DNA from: Petrosia ficiformis
Taxonomy: Eukaryota > Porifera > Demospongiae > Haplosclerida > Petrosiidae
Assembly: GCA_947044365.1 (NCBI GenBank)
Contig: OX345636.1
Coordinates: forward strand, 38,916,191 to 38,980,190
Direction of reading: 5' to 3'
DNA length: 64,000 nucleotides
In this document: piece by piece, positions 43,357-55,782 of the stretch
Layout: the number at the start of each line of letters is the position of its first letter
Numbering within the stretch: position 1 is the stretch's first letter
Made by a program: the position numbers and the translations under genes
The notes under the pieces: generated by a model
Databases searched by the model: none
Told to the model about the DNA's origin: nothing
Seen by the model: the letters and a program-made list of their open reading frames with translations, nothing else

Positions 43357-44809
43357 GTGAGTGAAATTGTACTTATAATAAGTATTATGTAATATAATGT
43401 AACAACTGATTGCATAGTGATCTGAACAATAATATTATAATTATCATTTTTTATAATTATAATTCAACAGTTATGATTATGTTTATTTAACACAAATAAT
43501 AATATACAGGTACAGCACCTACACATGTACAGTGAAAACAGAATAATATGTATAACTGCTATATTCATGCATGCACACTTTGTTTTCACATAATTATTGA
43601 TTATTTAATTAAACACAAAACTTCTTTTAAATTATTTAAGGACTTTCTAAAACCACTACTAGTTAACATAATAATTATTATGTTAGTTATGTTGTAGAAT
43701 TAAGAAAGAATAAAATATGGAATTTCAGCTGGATCAATATTTGCTATAATTAAAACTGTATACTTACTGAACCTTTGATGTTCATCTCGATTTTCATTGT
43801 GACCTACGTTTGGAATAACCCATGATAATGTTTTCCATGTTGTATCGTTTTTGTGTATATTTAACATGTACTGCTGTGTTATTGGGTATTATACTTTACA
43901 CTATATAGTAAAATTGGAACTATGTACAGTAAAATTAGAGGTCATCATAAATATAATTTTTAGATGTATCATTACAAAATTAAATAAGTAAGGTGCCAGT
44001 AGTTTTGTTTAAGACATTGTGCAGAATGGTTTGATATTTTTTTATTCTTAGGACATGTTTTTGAAGCCAAGTTATAGTAAATATAACTATTATTCAGACT
44101 ATGTTTTGAATCCTGATATGAATACTGGGAGTATCCATTATTACAGATATTTAGTATAGTAGCCATAATGATAGAATCCATAACAATAAATGGACTTTAA
44201 TCTGGTTTAATAGTGGTTTCTAACCGGTTTGTAGTTTGAACTAGCTGAGACTTAACTTAAGGCAAAATGGTTCAAAACCAGTTAAATACATGCTCCAGTA
44301 TAATCAAGGTTTAGCTATCTGTGAGTACATAACATAAAACCAAACTTCAGCAGTAACTTGAAATGAGCTACAATGCTTTAGTGCTACAACAATACACACA
44401 TGCTACATATAGCATACTGCACTTTAAAGTATTGCAATATAATTTTATTCAATTATTGCACAATGTTGTCTATTGTTAATTAGAGTTAACACACATTAAT
44501 TAATCAATTATCTGTAGAGTGAAATTATACATCCAAACACAACCATATGCATGTCAAATGGAAAATGAAAGAAAAAAGTGAAAAAACAATTATGCATGAC
44601 GTGCAATAGCTTACCCACTTGGCCATGATGCCTAATTTTTCAAGTCCTGTAAATGCTTTTATTGATAATTATGTCAATATAATTCTTCATAGACATAAAA
44701 ATGTATATTACTATATTACTATGTTAGATATTACAATATATCTGATATTCTTGTCACAGCTCTAGTATCAATCAGGGGCTATAATTCATAATTATTTGAC
44801 TTTTTGCAG

Positions 44810-47800
44810 ATGAATTTCAAATTGGTTTTGCTTTTACTGACACTTGGGATACTCAAAACCTTTGCTGATAATGAAGGTATGTTCAAAATTCTGATACTAC
44901 TACACTTGTCTTTAGAGGTCAAAGGTTATTCTGAAATTCACTACATGTATTAAATTTCATTAATTTGTAGTATTGTAGTGTATTAAATTTATTTGAAGTA
45001 CTGCAATAAATTGTAGTACACTCAATATTCTTTTAAGTGTAATATATGAAAACTGAAGTCCTTTGGGACACAGATACAGTAATATTAATAAACATAATTA
45101 ATAAAAGTGATAGTGATGATAATGATTACAATTATTTAAGGATCTCTGTTTCTTTATCCTTCACTCGAAGTGTCTCCACAACTATTTGATTTGAACCCAT
45201 CATCGACACAGTTTTTTGAAGTGCCATCCTCACTAGAATTTATGTTCACACCATCACCAGTACAAGTCCAAACAGTACAAATGACACCATCACCAGTTAT
45301 AGATGCATGTTCAAGTAACCCATGTGATCAGATCTGCACTGTCATTGATGGAGGATTTGAGTGCAGTTGTATGGAGGGATTTGTATTAGAATCTGATGGT
45401 ACATCATGTGAAGGTTAGTATAATATACTTCTCAAATACAGACAGGCCAGTTTATGAGTACCACTTTGTGGCACTCATAACCTCCTGGTGCAGACAATGT
45501 ACAGTTATAAATGTCATTAATTAAAGTATATAAGTTCTTTGACTTCATTGGTACAACAGATGGCTAATATTATATCACGATATGCAATTAACATGATATA
45601 AGATACATAATACTCATTGTATGTACCGGGGGTATAAAATGAATATAAGTTTTAGGTTTTTGGGATACCTTAGTCAAAACTCAAAGACCCTATTAATTAT
45701 TGAAAGTGCTAAGAGTTGGGTCTGGCTTTCGAGACTATTGCTATAATTATTATATAGATGATCTCATCACTATCTGAAATAAATGATTCTTACTCCTACC
45801 TATACAGAACTCATGATATTAGAGCTACAAAATCGTGTTAGCTTGACACTAATTAGTGAAACAAGAGAAACTGTGAGTTTTGAGAAATATTTAATATAAT
45901 TATATAATTATTTTACTCATCATTGCTTATTTATGAATCCACTATCGAGTTTAATCATAATTATGTCTATATTCATGTTTTCCATTTTTGTATCAATCTA
46001 ATTTCCTATTGTTTATATACTCACTTTCATTAGTTCACTCAAGAAAAGCAATATTTATTCAGAAATGCAACTGCTACAGCTATGAGTAACTACTGTAAAC
46101 AAAATCCTGATGATTGCGATATCATATTAGTTACAACTGATGATGGTGCTAGAAAAAGAATTATTCCACGAACTCTCCTACCATTGTTTAAGAGGTAAAT
46201 TTAAATTTTTATATTTGTTCAAAATTCCATTTACCTAAAAGGTTACTTTGTGCTAAATACATGTATTTTTAGATTATCATGATGTCACAAATAGAATGAT
46301 CATTTGTTTAATCTGCTTATGTTTACATAATTTATCCATGTGAATCTAAATGCCGTGCACTTAAAAGAACTCATGGAGAAGAAGTTAGTTGGTTGCAAGT
46401 TTGATTGCATAATGCTTATGCAAGGTGTTATTATGATATGCACATGAGAAAAATTATAAATAAAGGAAAACTGAAAAAAGAAAGAGACCACTAAGAGAGC
46501 TTTGGTTCCACTGGTTAGTATACTGTTTGTCAACTTAAGCCAGATAGGTCTTTGAAAACAGCTGAGTTTTAAGCTATTTTTGGGATAAGCACAATCCTAC
46601 ACACCTCTGCTATCAAGGAGTCTAGTGGCTCAGATCGAGGGTAAGATTGTCTGACTAGATATCACAAGGTCCTGCATGGGTTCGATCCCCAGTTGAATTC
46701 CTGACTTTTTAATGTTTCCATTTGTTTTGCTACCAAGTTGTTGAGTTCTTCCTAAAACAGATTGGTTAATGTAATTATGAGTTTTTTTATACACAAGTGC
46801 ATATATAGCAATACTCTTAAATCTACATATACATTTCTAAATAACTATAATTATAATTATATAATTGGCATAACAAAGACCTTTATAATATTCCTGATGT
46901 GTATTTATTAGTGTTGTACCTATACTAGGTTTTGCCTATAATTCAGATACAGATATTATAGGCAACTAAAACTGCCTATACCTATACCTATACACATGTG
47001 TTCACTCCTTTTTCTAGAATACATTCATGTGCATCACTAATTTTTAGCACTGCTCTATATAGCCATTTCTGTTGGAAAATGAAACTCACAAACTGCTAGA
47101 AAAGATAGAAATAGCTCAAAAAATATGATTCTAAGTGCTTTTCTACAGTAAAATAGTACTATAAAGTTTCAAACCTTGGTTTATAAAGTATCTGTATTTT
47201 TCATATACTACTTGCCTATACTTATATTTACGGTATAGGCACCTATACATTTACCTATACCAGTATAGGTACAACACTAGTATTTATAATTGTGGTGATG
47301 TGTTAATTGCATGGGCATTGTATCAATACAATAATAATTATTTATACTTCTTAAAGATATTGGTTGACTTCTTCACTTTCTTCGTCTTTTTATTACTTCA
47401 TTACTATTATTATTATTATTAATATTATTATTAATAATTATTATTATTATAATACAAAGTAAAGCAATGATGAAAAATAAAGAGTAAACAAGATTTCAAG
47501 TGAACATAATACAGGATGAAAATAATATAATATAATATATTGAAATTAGAATCTGTCATTAAAACCATGAATTGGTGCTCCATCATCTAAACCAATACTT
47601 CGCCATTTTGTATGAGAGCCACGCAAGCATAGTACTGTTGCTCTTAAGATTGCAAATGAGAGTCTAGCTCTGATCCATCCAATCACATTACTATAACTCT
47701 TGTCCCATTTGTTAGCCAGCCCATCACCAAGTCGCTTAATAAAAACTTCCGCTTCCTTTCTGAGCATTCCATCAACCGAACAACACAGTGGTGTGAAAAC

Positions 47801-49632
47801 AGATCTTCTTGCCTCACATGCTTCAACATACTTATCTTTCTTATCCTTTTCTGCACTTTTTATTACTTCTCTTGGGGAATGTTTGCTATATGATTGGGCG
47901 TCAGTATCTATAATTCTGACATCAAACAACGCCTCAACCTGTGGCATCCAAACCCCTCGAATGGCTAGATCACCTATCAATGCTGGTGATCCTATTACGT
48001 CATCCGCCTCTCTAATAACTGGTTCTTTTTTTTATCTGATTCTACAAAAGAGATGAAAGGTCCCCTATTGCATCCCTTACTTCATTGTGTCTACGGATAA
48101 TGAGGCCACCTTTACGGCATGATAGGGCATGTGATAGAGAGAAAGGTGCTGAACAACCATCACAAATATCTGGGACATTTAACAAGGGTTTCCTATATCT
48201 AATAGCCAAGCCATCCCGAAACTCGCCTGCTGACAAATCAAAATGATTTTTCACAAGAGGTAGTACTGTTAACCAAGATGATGTTTTTCTTCATTTGCAC
48301 GGAGAATAGCCCGTTGACGTGGCTGGTCAAAATGGCTAAGGATAGTTTCAAACTTCTCCACATTTAATAGCGTCTTGCTTTCAAGTGTTTCAGATTTTAC
48401 TTCTTTTAAACAATTTACATGAGCACCAATTTCAAAAACTAGATCATCTTTAATTGATTGAACTATCAAATCAGTTGCCCTTCTTGAACATTTGAATATT
48501 ACATCATTCATCTCTGTTGGATCTGATATCCCAAGACCTCCAAGTCTAGCAGGGAGTGAAAAGAGTTTACATTCAGCTTGAGAAACCTCACATCCAAACC
48601 ACTTAGTAGGAATTTATTTGAAATATTAAACTGGAGTTCTTTATATAGTGCATCACAATCTGGTACCACACGTTGGAGATAGTTCCACTTAAACTGGAGT
48701 GATTTGGTAAAAGCAGTGAAAGCAGCCTGTGGCTGTACTTCTGCAATTTTGGTTAAACGATCCAACTCAGATACCCACCCATCAACCACCTCTTTTACAA
48801 AATCCTTTCTACTTAAATCATCACCAATAAAGCCCCCAAGCACTCTCCTACTACATACTATGTTGACTCCTGTATCAGCAAATACTTCGTTAGCCTTGGT
48901 CAAGGATCTCTCATCGACAACTAAAAAACTCTTCAAGGGTTCTGGAAAGTATCCAAAGCAGGGACCATTCTTTTTTATCAAGTCAAACCACTCTTTTAAG
49001 GCATCAAAACTTCCTACAGATGAAGCATCATCTGCATACCAGACTTGAGTTACTTCTTTAATACTATTAAATTTTAAAGACCAAATTAGTGGAAGTGAAC
49101 CGACAGCAAAAATTAACATTGACAACGGATCCCCCTGTGTTACCCCCTCCTTACTGCAGCTGACTTGGAACCACGAACCACTAGATCTGCCCACCCTCTG
49201 TAGGTGTTAAAAAGAAATCGAGCACCTCTGAGCCATAAGACACGAGCATTCCACACTGCCGCTACTGTATTTAATGAGTTGAATGCAATTGCAGTGTCAA
49301 TAAGCAAAACTCCCCATCCATCCTGTTTTGTTTTCTTCAAACAGCTCATTAATTGCATGAACTGCACCTTCAATTCCGGCTGCTGTGCCGGCACACAATT
49401 GGCTGACACCACACAACTCCTCAATATCACCTTTGGTTGCTAGACAAACCGTCTTTCTAATGATTCTTCTAAGAGTTTCCCCAATACCTATGGGCCTAAC
49501 TCCGGGGCACTTATCCAATGCTATCATACGGCTTGCCATCAAAGCTCTTAAATTATTAATATATAATTATTATTATTATTATTATAGCATTCTCAAAATA
49601 ATTTGAGTCTAAACAAGAGCTTTTCCAGTTTG

Positions 49633-49689
<57 letters not shown>

Positions 49690-52357
49690 TTGGAAAATAA
49701 TTGTTAAATCCTGGTGGATGAGAGTAAACTTAGCTCAATATTTATGCATGTGCATGTCAAACAAATTTTTTGGTTTATGTTTGGACAGCCTAATTGATAA
49801 TTTTGTAAGTTACATTCATGAGAGCAGTGCAAGCATTTCTCATTCCCATGACCCATGATCCTCATTCCAATCCTTTCAGTCCAGAGGGGCACATAGGAAT
49901 AATGAGTGATATTGGTGGAACCAAATACAGAAGTATTACGGTTATGAAATTGTGCATGTTTGTAGTATACTGTCAATATTAATTTTTATAATACAAATTG
50001 TTGAATTACAGAGTGTGGTAATTTATATGATAATAATGAAGGGTTCTGAATCATAGTGAACTAACCCAAAATCAACTACTACAAATTGTCTTTGTTGCAT
50101 TAAAATGCTGATCATGTGACCTGTGGCCAATCAGAATGCTGATAATGCATCACATGATTAAACGTTAAATCACACTTTGGCATGCTTAGTTATTGCACAC
50201 TTCTACTAACGAAGCAGCTCCAACAACAGTGGAAGTTCACCAGATCGTCAATAAATCACTGATAACACACTTGACAGTGCATCATGTGTTTCAATGTAGC
50301 ACTTGGGCAGTCAAGAAAGGTCTTGTTTACATAATACACTCGCCTTCGGCTCGTGTATTATGTAAACTCAACATTTATTGACCCGCCCTTGTGCTACATT
50401 AAAACACGTAATCACTGTAAAGTGTGTATTAACTATTACATACCTCACTACAAAATATGTAATAATAATTATAAATGATTTATCTGCTCATGAAATGAGA
50501 GTGTTTTCATGTTAACCTGAATATATTTAATTTGTGGGTTAGTCCACTTTGATTGTAATTTTCAAATGACATACTAGTTATAAGTGAGCAAAACCATCAA
50601 TGAATGAGCTTTTGAGTTGTATGAGCACAATAATGAAATTGAATGTTTATCACATATCTGCTTCTCTTCCATCTAGACAAGAATCTGCAAGTGTGTCAGC
50701 AAATGATATCATCATTATTAGCATTGTAGATGTAACTGGTGGATTGCAGGTGACTTTCTTTGTAAGAGTAATGAGTGGAGTAGTATCTGTACAAGCTATT
50801 GCAGATGCTGTACAGGTAAATAACTATAGATGAATAAGAATATATAGTAATTTGACCTATTTTTACCACTCTTGTCCTACTTCCTATATACTTTGTATTC
50901 AGTTCAGTTTCAAATCTACCAGATATTCAATAGATCAGTCATCCTAAATGACTGGCTGTTTCTATGCTAGTACTAGTCTCATGATCATGTAGCTAGTACC
51001 TCTCTTCTAAACAAGGGATATGATTTCTATTGTGTGTATTGTTATGAGAGCTACTGCAATGGATGTACTATGGTAGATCGAACTCAAGTAGATACAAAAC
51101 AACGTGTGTGTGTGTGGGTGGAGCAGCTATTATCAGCTCTGTAGCTCTCAATTTTTACCACATTAGGTTTCTATATAACTTATTTTGCTGGAAGAAGAGT
51201 TGTTAAGAAAGCTATATATAAATGCCAAAAATTATTTTTTTGTTATTTGCAGAGAACAGCAAATCAAGTATCTGAACGTTTTCACACATTAAATATAGCT
51301 CCAACTTTTAAGGTTGTACTTGGGGGAGGGGTAGATAAAACTCCAATCAGTTTCTAGTCTTTGCAAGCTTCTTGCTGCATTCTCCAATCTGTCACCTGTT
51401 TGAGCCACACCCACCCTGGGGTATAATTATAGGACATAAAAGTTTCTTGTGATAGTTTATTTTCAGAAACAACCCTGAGTAAGCACTAGGGGTGGAGGAG
51501 GGGGCTGTAGGTGGGCACTCTGGCAGGGTAACTGTAGTTGGTCTCTGAGAAAGATCATAGTTTGATAGTGCCTAGAAAGATAGATTTTATGGTTTCACTT
51601 ACAAGCTACAGAATTCAGGTTTCTTCAGCCCCTTGTAGTATTATGATAAAACAAATGAAGCCATTTTCTGAAAATTCATTTTACTTTTATAGTTACAAGC
51701 TAAAAGCTGAATTCTGTAGCTTGTATCAAACTCCGATCTTTCTCAAAGACCAACTACAGTTACCCTGCCAGAGTGCCCACTCACAGCCCCCTCCTCCACC
51801 CCTAGTGCTTACTCAAGATTGTTTCTGAAAATAAAATATCACAAGAAATTTTTAGGCCCTATAATTATACCCTGGGTTGGTGTAGCTTCCAACAGATACA
51901 GATTGGAACGAATGCTTGCAAGACTAGAAACTGATTGGAGTTTCATCTACCCCTCCCCCAAGTACAACCTTAACTCTCAGAGCGAGACATGCAATAACTA
52001 TATATATATACTAAACTTAAGCTTTCTCTCGCAATTAGAGCAGAGGAGCTGCCTATGCAGAACTACACTGCCATTGGATGTGTATCCAAACACCAATGCT
52101 AGTTTATAATTGGTTCTGACTACTGATTTTTTTCACACATTCTTCTATTTTAGGAAGCAATAGATGATGGTGTTTATTCAACTGCTGGATTCACAGTCAC
52201 TGATGTCATAATAGTAGTCACTCCATCTCCTACACCACAAGATGATGATGATGATGATGATGGATTGTCTGATGGTCAGATTGCTGGTATTGTTATTGGA
52301 GTGGTAGTAGGAGTACTTCTACTTCTTGTTATTATAGGTTTATTGGCCTACTGCTTG

Positions 52358-52399
<42 letters not shown>

Positions 52400-54675
52400 A
52401 GAAAAAAGAGACAGTGTTTGTCAGATCCTCAGGCCTTCAACTGAACGAACAGGCCGCCCTTGGGGACTGACTCCCAACTGAATGACAGACCTCTCTCTGT
52501 CAGGAGGTATCTTCTCCTCTGAAGCTTCAGTGGTACGAGTATCCAACATTTACTTCACCTCACTTATATCTTATAAAGCTAAAGTGCTAAGCTTAAAAAA
52601 CTAGACAGGCATAATAGGTCTCTCTTCAGCTCTAGTGCTTTTGTTTTTTATTTCCCTGTTTTATTTGATGGTCTGTGGTTATTCTTTTTGCATGTGGGCC
52701 TACAGAGTCTGTATACTATTGTGATTATAGTAGAATATGGTATAGATTTAGCAATTAGTTACTTCACAAAAAGCAGTGTAATAAATAGTATTTAACAATC
52801 TTAACTTTTAACACATTCACATATGCTTTGATACTATTATTATTGGACTCCTGACAGGGATAGTCTGGTCTTGGGAACCAGAAGTGGGGGTTAAAGACAT
52901 CTTTGGTGGGATCCCAACCCTCCCCTCTCTATCCGTATCTGAAAATGCTTATAGAGTCCTGTTCACCAATGCATCAGTAAATACATGTAATAATAACTTA
53001 CTTACAAAACCTTGAAGTTAAATAACAGTCCAATCTTACTGGATTAAAAAAGATCCTACTCCCTTGAAAACTTTACCTACCATGCTTATTATACACGTGC
53101 TCTCCTAATTAATCTTAGGTGGGCGTTTTTAATTAATAATTAAAATTATTGCACTATTACAGATGCTGTTGTGTGTGTGTGTGTGTGTGTTTGATAATAA
53201 GGTCAATGCGTGGTTGGATGTACCAGAGGTGGCTTAGTACACTTGGGTTGATACCAACCAAAAACAAAGAGTGCTGTCTATTGCTCACAACACCAAAGCT
53301 GACTTTTCCCCACAGAGAAGTATATTTCTCTCCCGAGGCTAGCATGAGTATTGGGCTTCTTAAGTTTAATGCTTTTTTCAACAGCTTTAGGGGCTGTGGG
53401 ACAACCTTCAGTGCTGTCACATGGGCAGGTTTATGTGTGTGTGTGTGTGTGTGTGTGTCTGTGTGTGTGTGTGTGTCTGTGTGTGTGTGTGTGTGTGACT
53501 GTTGATAAGAGATAGTGTTGTAAACTGATGTTAAACAACGCACTGTTCCAACAGCAGAATAGTTAAGTACGTATGCATACTGGACATGCATATCTTATTA
53601 AAGAAACTTGTAATTATAAAAACTAAATTGGTGTGGCAAAAAAAAATTGTTAAAATAACTCATCGTTTGGTTATTACAGTTGTAAAGGATTTAAAGTTAC
53701 ATAGTCATGCTGTTAACACCATAAAACTTTATATCTTTAATTATTAGTAGTATTTTACTATTTTTGTTCAGCCCTTTGATTGTACATCTACTGATATAAC
53801 TATCTGGGTTGTCTTTCATACAGGAGGAAAAAGAATAGTAAACAGCATTCTTTCCTTGAGAATGTTCCTCAAAAGGATGATGAGTTTGCTCTGAAAAAAG
53901 ATCCATTTAGCAGTGAAGGTCAAGGTATGCAATTATGTCAAAGCTACAATTTATACTATCTAACATTTCAAAGGGTGTGGCTATATTTACCCGCTATAAT
54001 TATGAAACTAGCATCTGATACCATTGCTAATGGAAGTGGGGTTGTTCTGTAGATGAACAGAATCACTGTTATACTTTTAATATAACATGTAGTTAATGTA
54101 TTTAGATAGAATTGGGTGTTATACTCCGTTCAGTTATGTACATAATTGTTGTTACAACAATTATCTTTGTATTTCAATATTATTGAAACTCTACATGGAT
54201 ATATTGAATACACATGACACATTAATTACAGTGATGACATTATGTGACTATAATCGAGCAGTAGAATGCTCGTAAACTTTCTATTGTTCTTCTCTATAAA
54301 CTAATCACATTTTTCTCAACAGACAGGATCCTTGGTATAGTATGGTGTATGAATGCCAATTTAACAAGAAATTGGTATTTCAATATTAGGTGGCATTTAA
54401 ATTATTGAAGCTTGAAGATATTGTGATAAAGCAATAATATTGAATTATTACCCATCTCTAATCACAACCTAATGATCAATACTTATACTTTGACTAGCAA
54501 AAATAAGACAGTTTTTCACGAAATAGTATTGTTTGTGACTGTTGTGTATCCATAAAATCGATTCCTCATCTTTATTATATTATATTTTCCAGCATCAGTA
54601 CACAGTGTGAAAATGACCTCCATAGGTCTCCATGACGGTGATGATGAAGAGAGTGAGAAAAAACCTACTGCTTGA
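44810..54675 (+). CDS. type I membrane protein: EGF module, SEA-like region, TM, tail
   Basis: Exons 44810-44876, 45141-45413, 45808-45872, 46034-46194, 50677-50815, 52154-52359, 53824-53924, 54593-54675 total 1095 nt, 364 aa, with phases agreeing. Residues 1-19 are a signal peptide. A Ser/Pro/Thr-rich stretch precedes one EGF module with cysteines 79, 84, 88, 97, 99, 112. Residues ~115-255 resemble a SEA-like fold, ending IADAVQEAIDDGVYSTAGFT. An Asp run (265-271) leads to a TM helix (~278-302), then a basic stop-transfer RKKNSK and a 60-aa tail rich in charge. The 52359 donor is the first GT of a (GT)n repeat. A separate exon at 51253 may give another C-terminus. AATAAA is at 54821. Likely a surface receptor or adhesion-type protein; ligand unknown. 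The SEA call is by pattern only. Confidence 0.85.
46610..46720 (+). repeat. tRNA-like SINE or relic
   Basis: TAGTGGCTCAGATCGAGGG resembles a pol III A-box region, and ~55 bp later GGGTTCGATCCCCAG is a B-box with a good T-arm. Acceptor pairing is incomplete, so a functional tRNA is unlikely. It lies in intron 4 of the coding exons. Confidence 0.5.
46909..47279 (+). mobile_element. TAGTGTTGTACCTATA hAT-like MITE, 371 bp
   Basis: Ends TAGTGTTGTACCTATACT and AGTATAGGTACAACACTA are inverted. The perfect 8-bp duplication GTATTTAT (46901-46908, 47280-47287) bounds it. It lies in the large EGF-gene intron. Confidence 0.9.
47546..49560 (-). pseudogene. broken retroelement: reverse transcriptase and C-terminal domain
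   Basis: Fragments on the minus strand run in order but change frame at least five times. A fingers-like start (CPGVRPIGIGETLRRIIRK) is followed by a motif A region (LLIDTAIAFNSLN), KEGVTQGDPLSM and the YADD catalytic box (QVWYADDASSVG, ~49020). Then comes a Cys/His segment (CDGCSAPFSLSHALSC, RRHNEVRD) and a C-terminal block with ALFDVRIIDTDAQSYS and ISFAILR-like text. That tail is known from animal retroelements with a zinc-binding and possible nuclease domain. The 5' part is missing. (ATT)n tracts border both ends (47402-47455, 49557-49585). It is inactive and lies antisense in the EGF-gene intron. Confidence 0.82.
49630..49682. repeat. (TA)n microsatellite
   Basis: About 45 bp of pure TA just beyond the 5' end of the retroelement relic. 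Confidence 0.9.
50100..50443 (+). repeat. ~350-bp hairpin-core repeat, copy 2
   Basis: Free-standing copy of the sequence nested at 14170-14555, with the same CTCGCCTTCGGCTCG loop and both arms. Changes are scattered substitutions. It ends 230 bp before an EGF-gene exon. Confidence 0.8.
51253..51357 (+). other. candidate alternative last exon of the EGF gene, split by a transposon
   Basis: A good acceptor (TTATTTGCAG) opens a phase-0 frame, RTANQVSERFHTLNIAPTF, that could replace EAIDDGVYSTAGFTVTDVI of the regular next exon after IADAVQ. After 19 codons the frame enters the foldback element and stops at 51355-51357. An AAG|GTTGTA at 51312 could alternatively act as donor, making a 60-nt in-frame cassette exon. 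No expression evidence is available. Confidence 0.4.
51312..51969. mobile_element. 658-bp foldback element flanked by TTAA
   Basis: Long inverted arms start GGTTGTACTTGGGGGAGGGG and end in the complement CCCCTCCCCCAAGTACAACC. TTAA is present at both borders (51308-51311, 51970-51973), the piggyBac-type target. Arms of ~300 bp pair through GTAACTGTAGTTGGTCTCTG-like blocks. There is no transposase ORF. Confidence 0.85.
52360..52398 (+). repeat. (GT)n microsatellite acting as 5' splice site
   Basis: Nineteen or so GT units start at the exact end of the TM-encoding exon. The first GT is the only donor that restores phase 2 for the next exon. Confidence 0.75.
53166..53500 (+). repeat. two (GT)n tracts around an unrecognised segment
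   Basis: GT repeats at 53171-53190 and 53433-53497 bracket ~240 bp that is open on both strands but matches nothing I recognise. It lies in the EGF-gene intron before exon 53824. Confidence 0.6.
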
Positions 54676-54829
54676 AAGACAAGAAGTTTATTAAAAAACA
54701 AATCTCCAGTTAAGATCTAGTTACAGTAAATTAAAATTTCCATTATAAATGTTTTGTCACAGCATTATTAATTTTTACAATCATATTAAAGTAAATTAAC
54801 ATTCACTAGTGAAACTTATAAATAAAAGC

Positions 54830-55642
54830 ATGAGGGGTTTTTCTAGTACTCCCATCTATTGTTGTATGTTAGTCTATTAACATACATAATTTATGTACTT
54901 GCATATATAATTATATGCATGTTTTTGAAATGTCTGCACATGTACCACTACATAGTATTGGATAGTGAATGGATCATCTGATAATGTTTAATGGTTTCAA
55001 AAAACTCTAAGCATTTGCCGTTAAAAGTATCAAAGTTTTCAATTGCCACCATTAATTTCAATTCTTGAACAATGAACCAAAATCATGTGATTTTCGTTTG
55101 TTTTGTAATAAATATTTAATTTAAAAGATTCTCTCACAGCAACAAGTTATCTGCTTGCATAAATGGAATACTTCAAAGCCATATACTTGACATTGGGAGA
55201 GTTGACATTTCGTTTCATCTCAACATGATAAAATAAAGAAAGCGAGTTCAAAATCTATAGTTGCTTTTCTACTTGTGTCAGGTTTGCAATAAGGATGTCT
55301 GGGGGTATTCACCTCTAGGAAAACAATTAACTGTTCTGAGCCAAACTGACTGTAAATACTATATATGTATGGCATATACATTAAGATTGTTTATATACAC
55401 ACAGTACATGTTCATCAGTATATATAATTATATATATATATAATTATATATATAATATATATAGTATAGTATACAGCTAAAAGTATGTATGTAAACAAGG
55501 AAAGGAAATTAATTCGGTATCTATAAAATGCATTTGTGACTTAAGTCCTAAGGTTTTATTTCATATACTTTCCTTTGCATGTATTTCCTATGGGAGTTTT
55601 GTTTTTTTTCAAGTTTTTAGTTCATATATATATATAATTATA

Positions 55643-55681
<39 letters not shown>

Positions 55682-55751
55682 TATATAAATACAATTATAT
55701 ATATACAATTATATATATACAATTATAAGTTTTTAGTTCATATATATATAT

Positions 55752-55782
<31 letters not shown>

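Noticed and set aside
46620..46710. Functional tRNA gene
   Set aside because: A- and B-box-like segments are present but the acceptor stem does not pair well; better read as a SINE or relic.
47700..49443. Plus-strand frames of 79-118 codons
   Set aside because: Antisense shadows of the reverse-transcriptase relic.
51312..51969. Foldback as an authentic coding extension
   Set aside because: Long complementary arms with TTAA borders show it is a transposon; the frame inside is short and arm-derived.
53149..53591. 118- and 144-codon frames on opposite strands
   Set aside because: Bracketed by GT repeats, lying inside a well-phased EGF-gene intron; the non-repeat middle matches no family.
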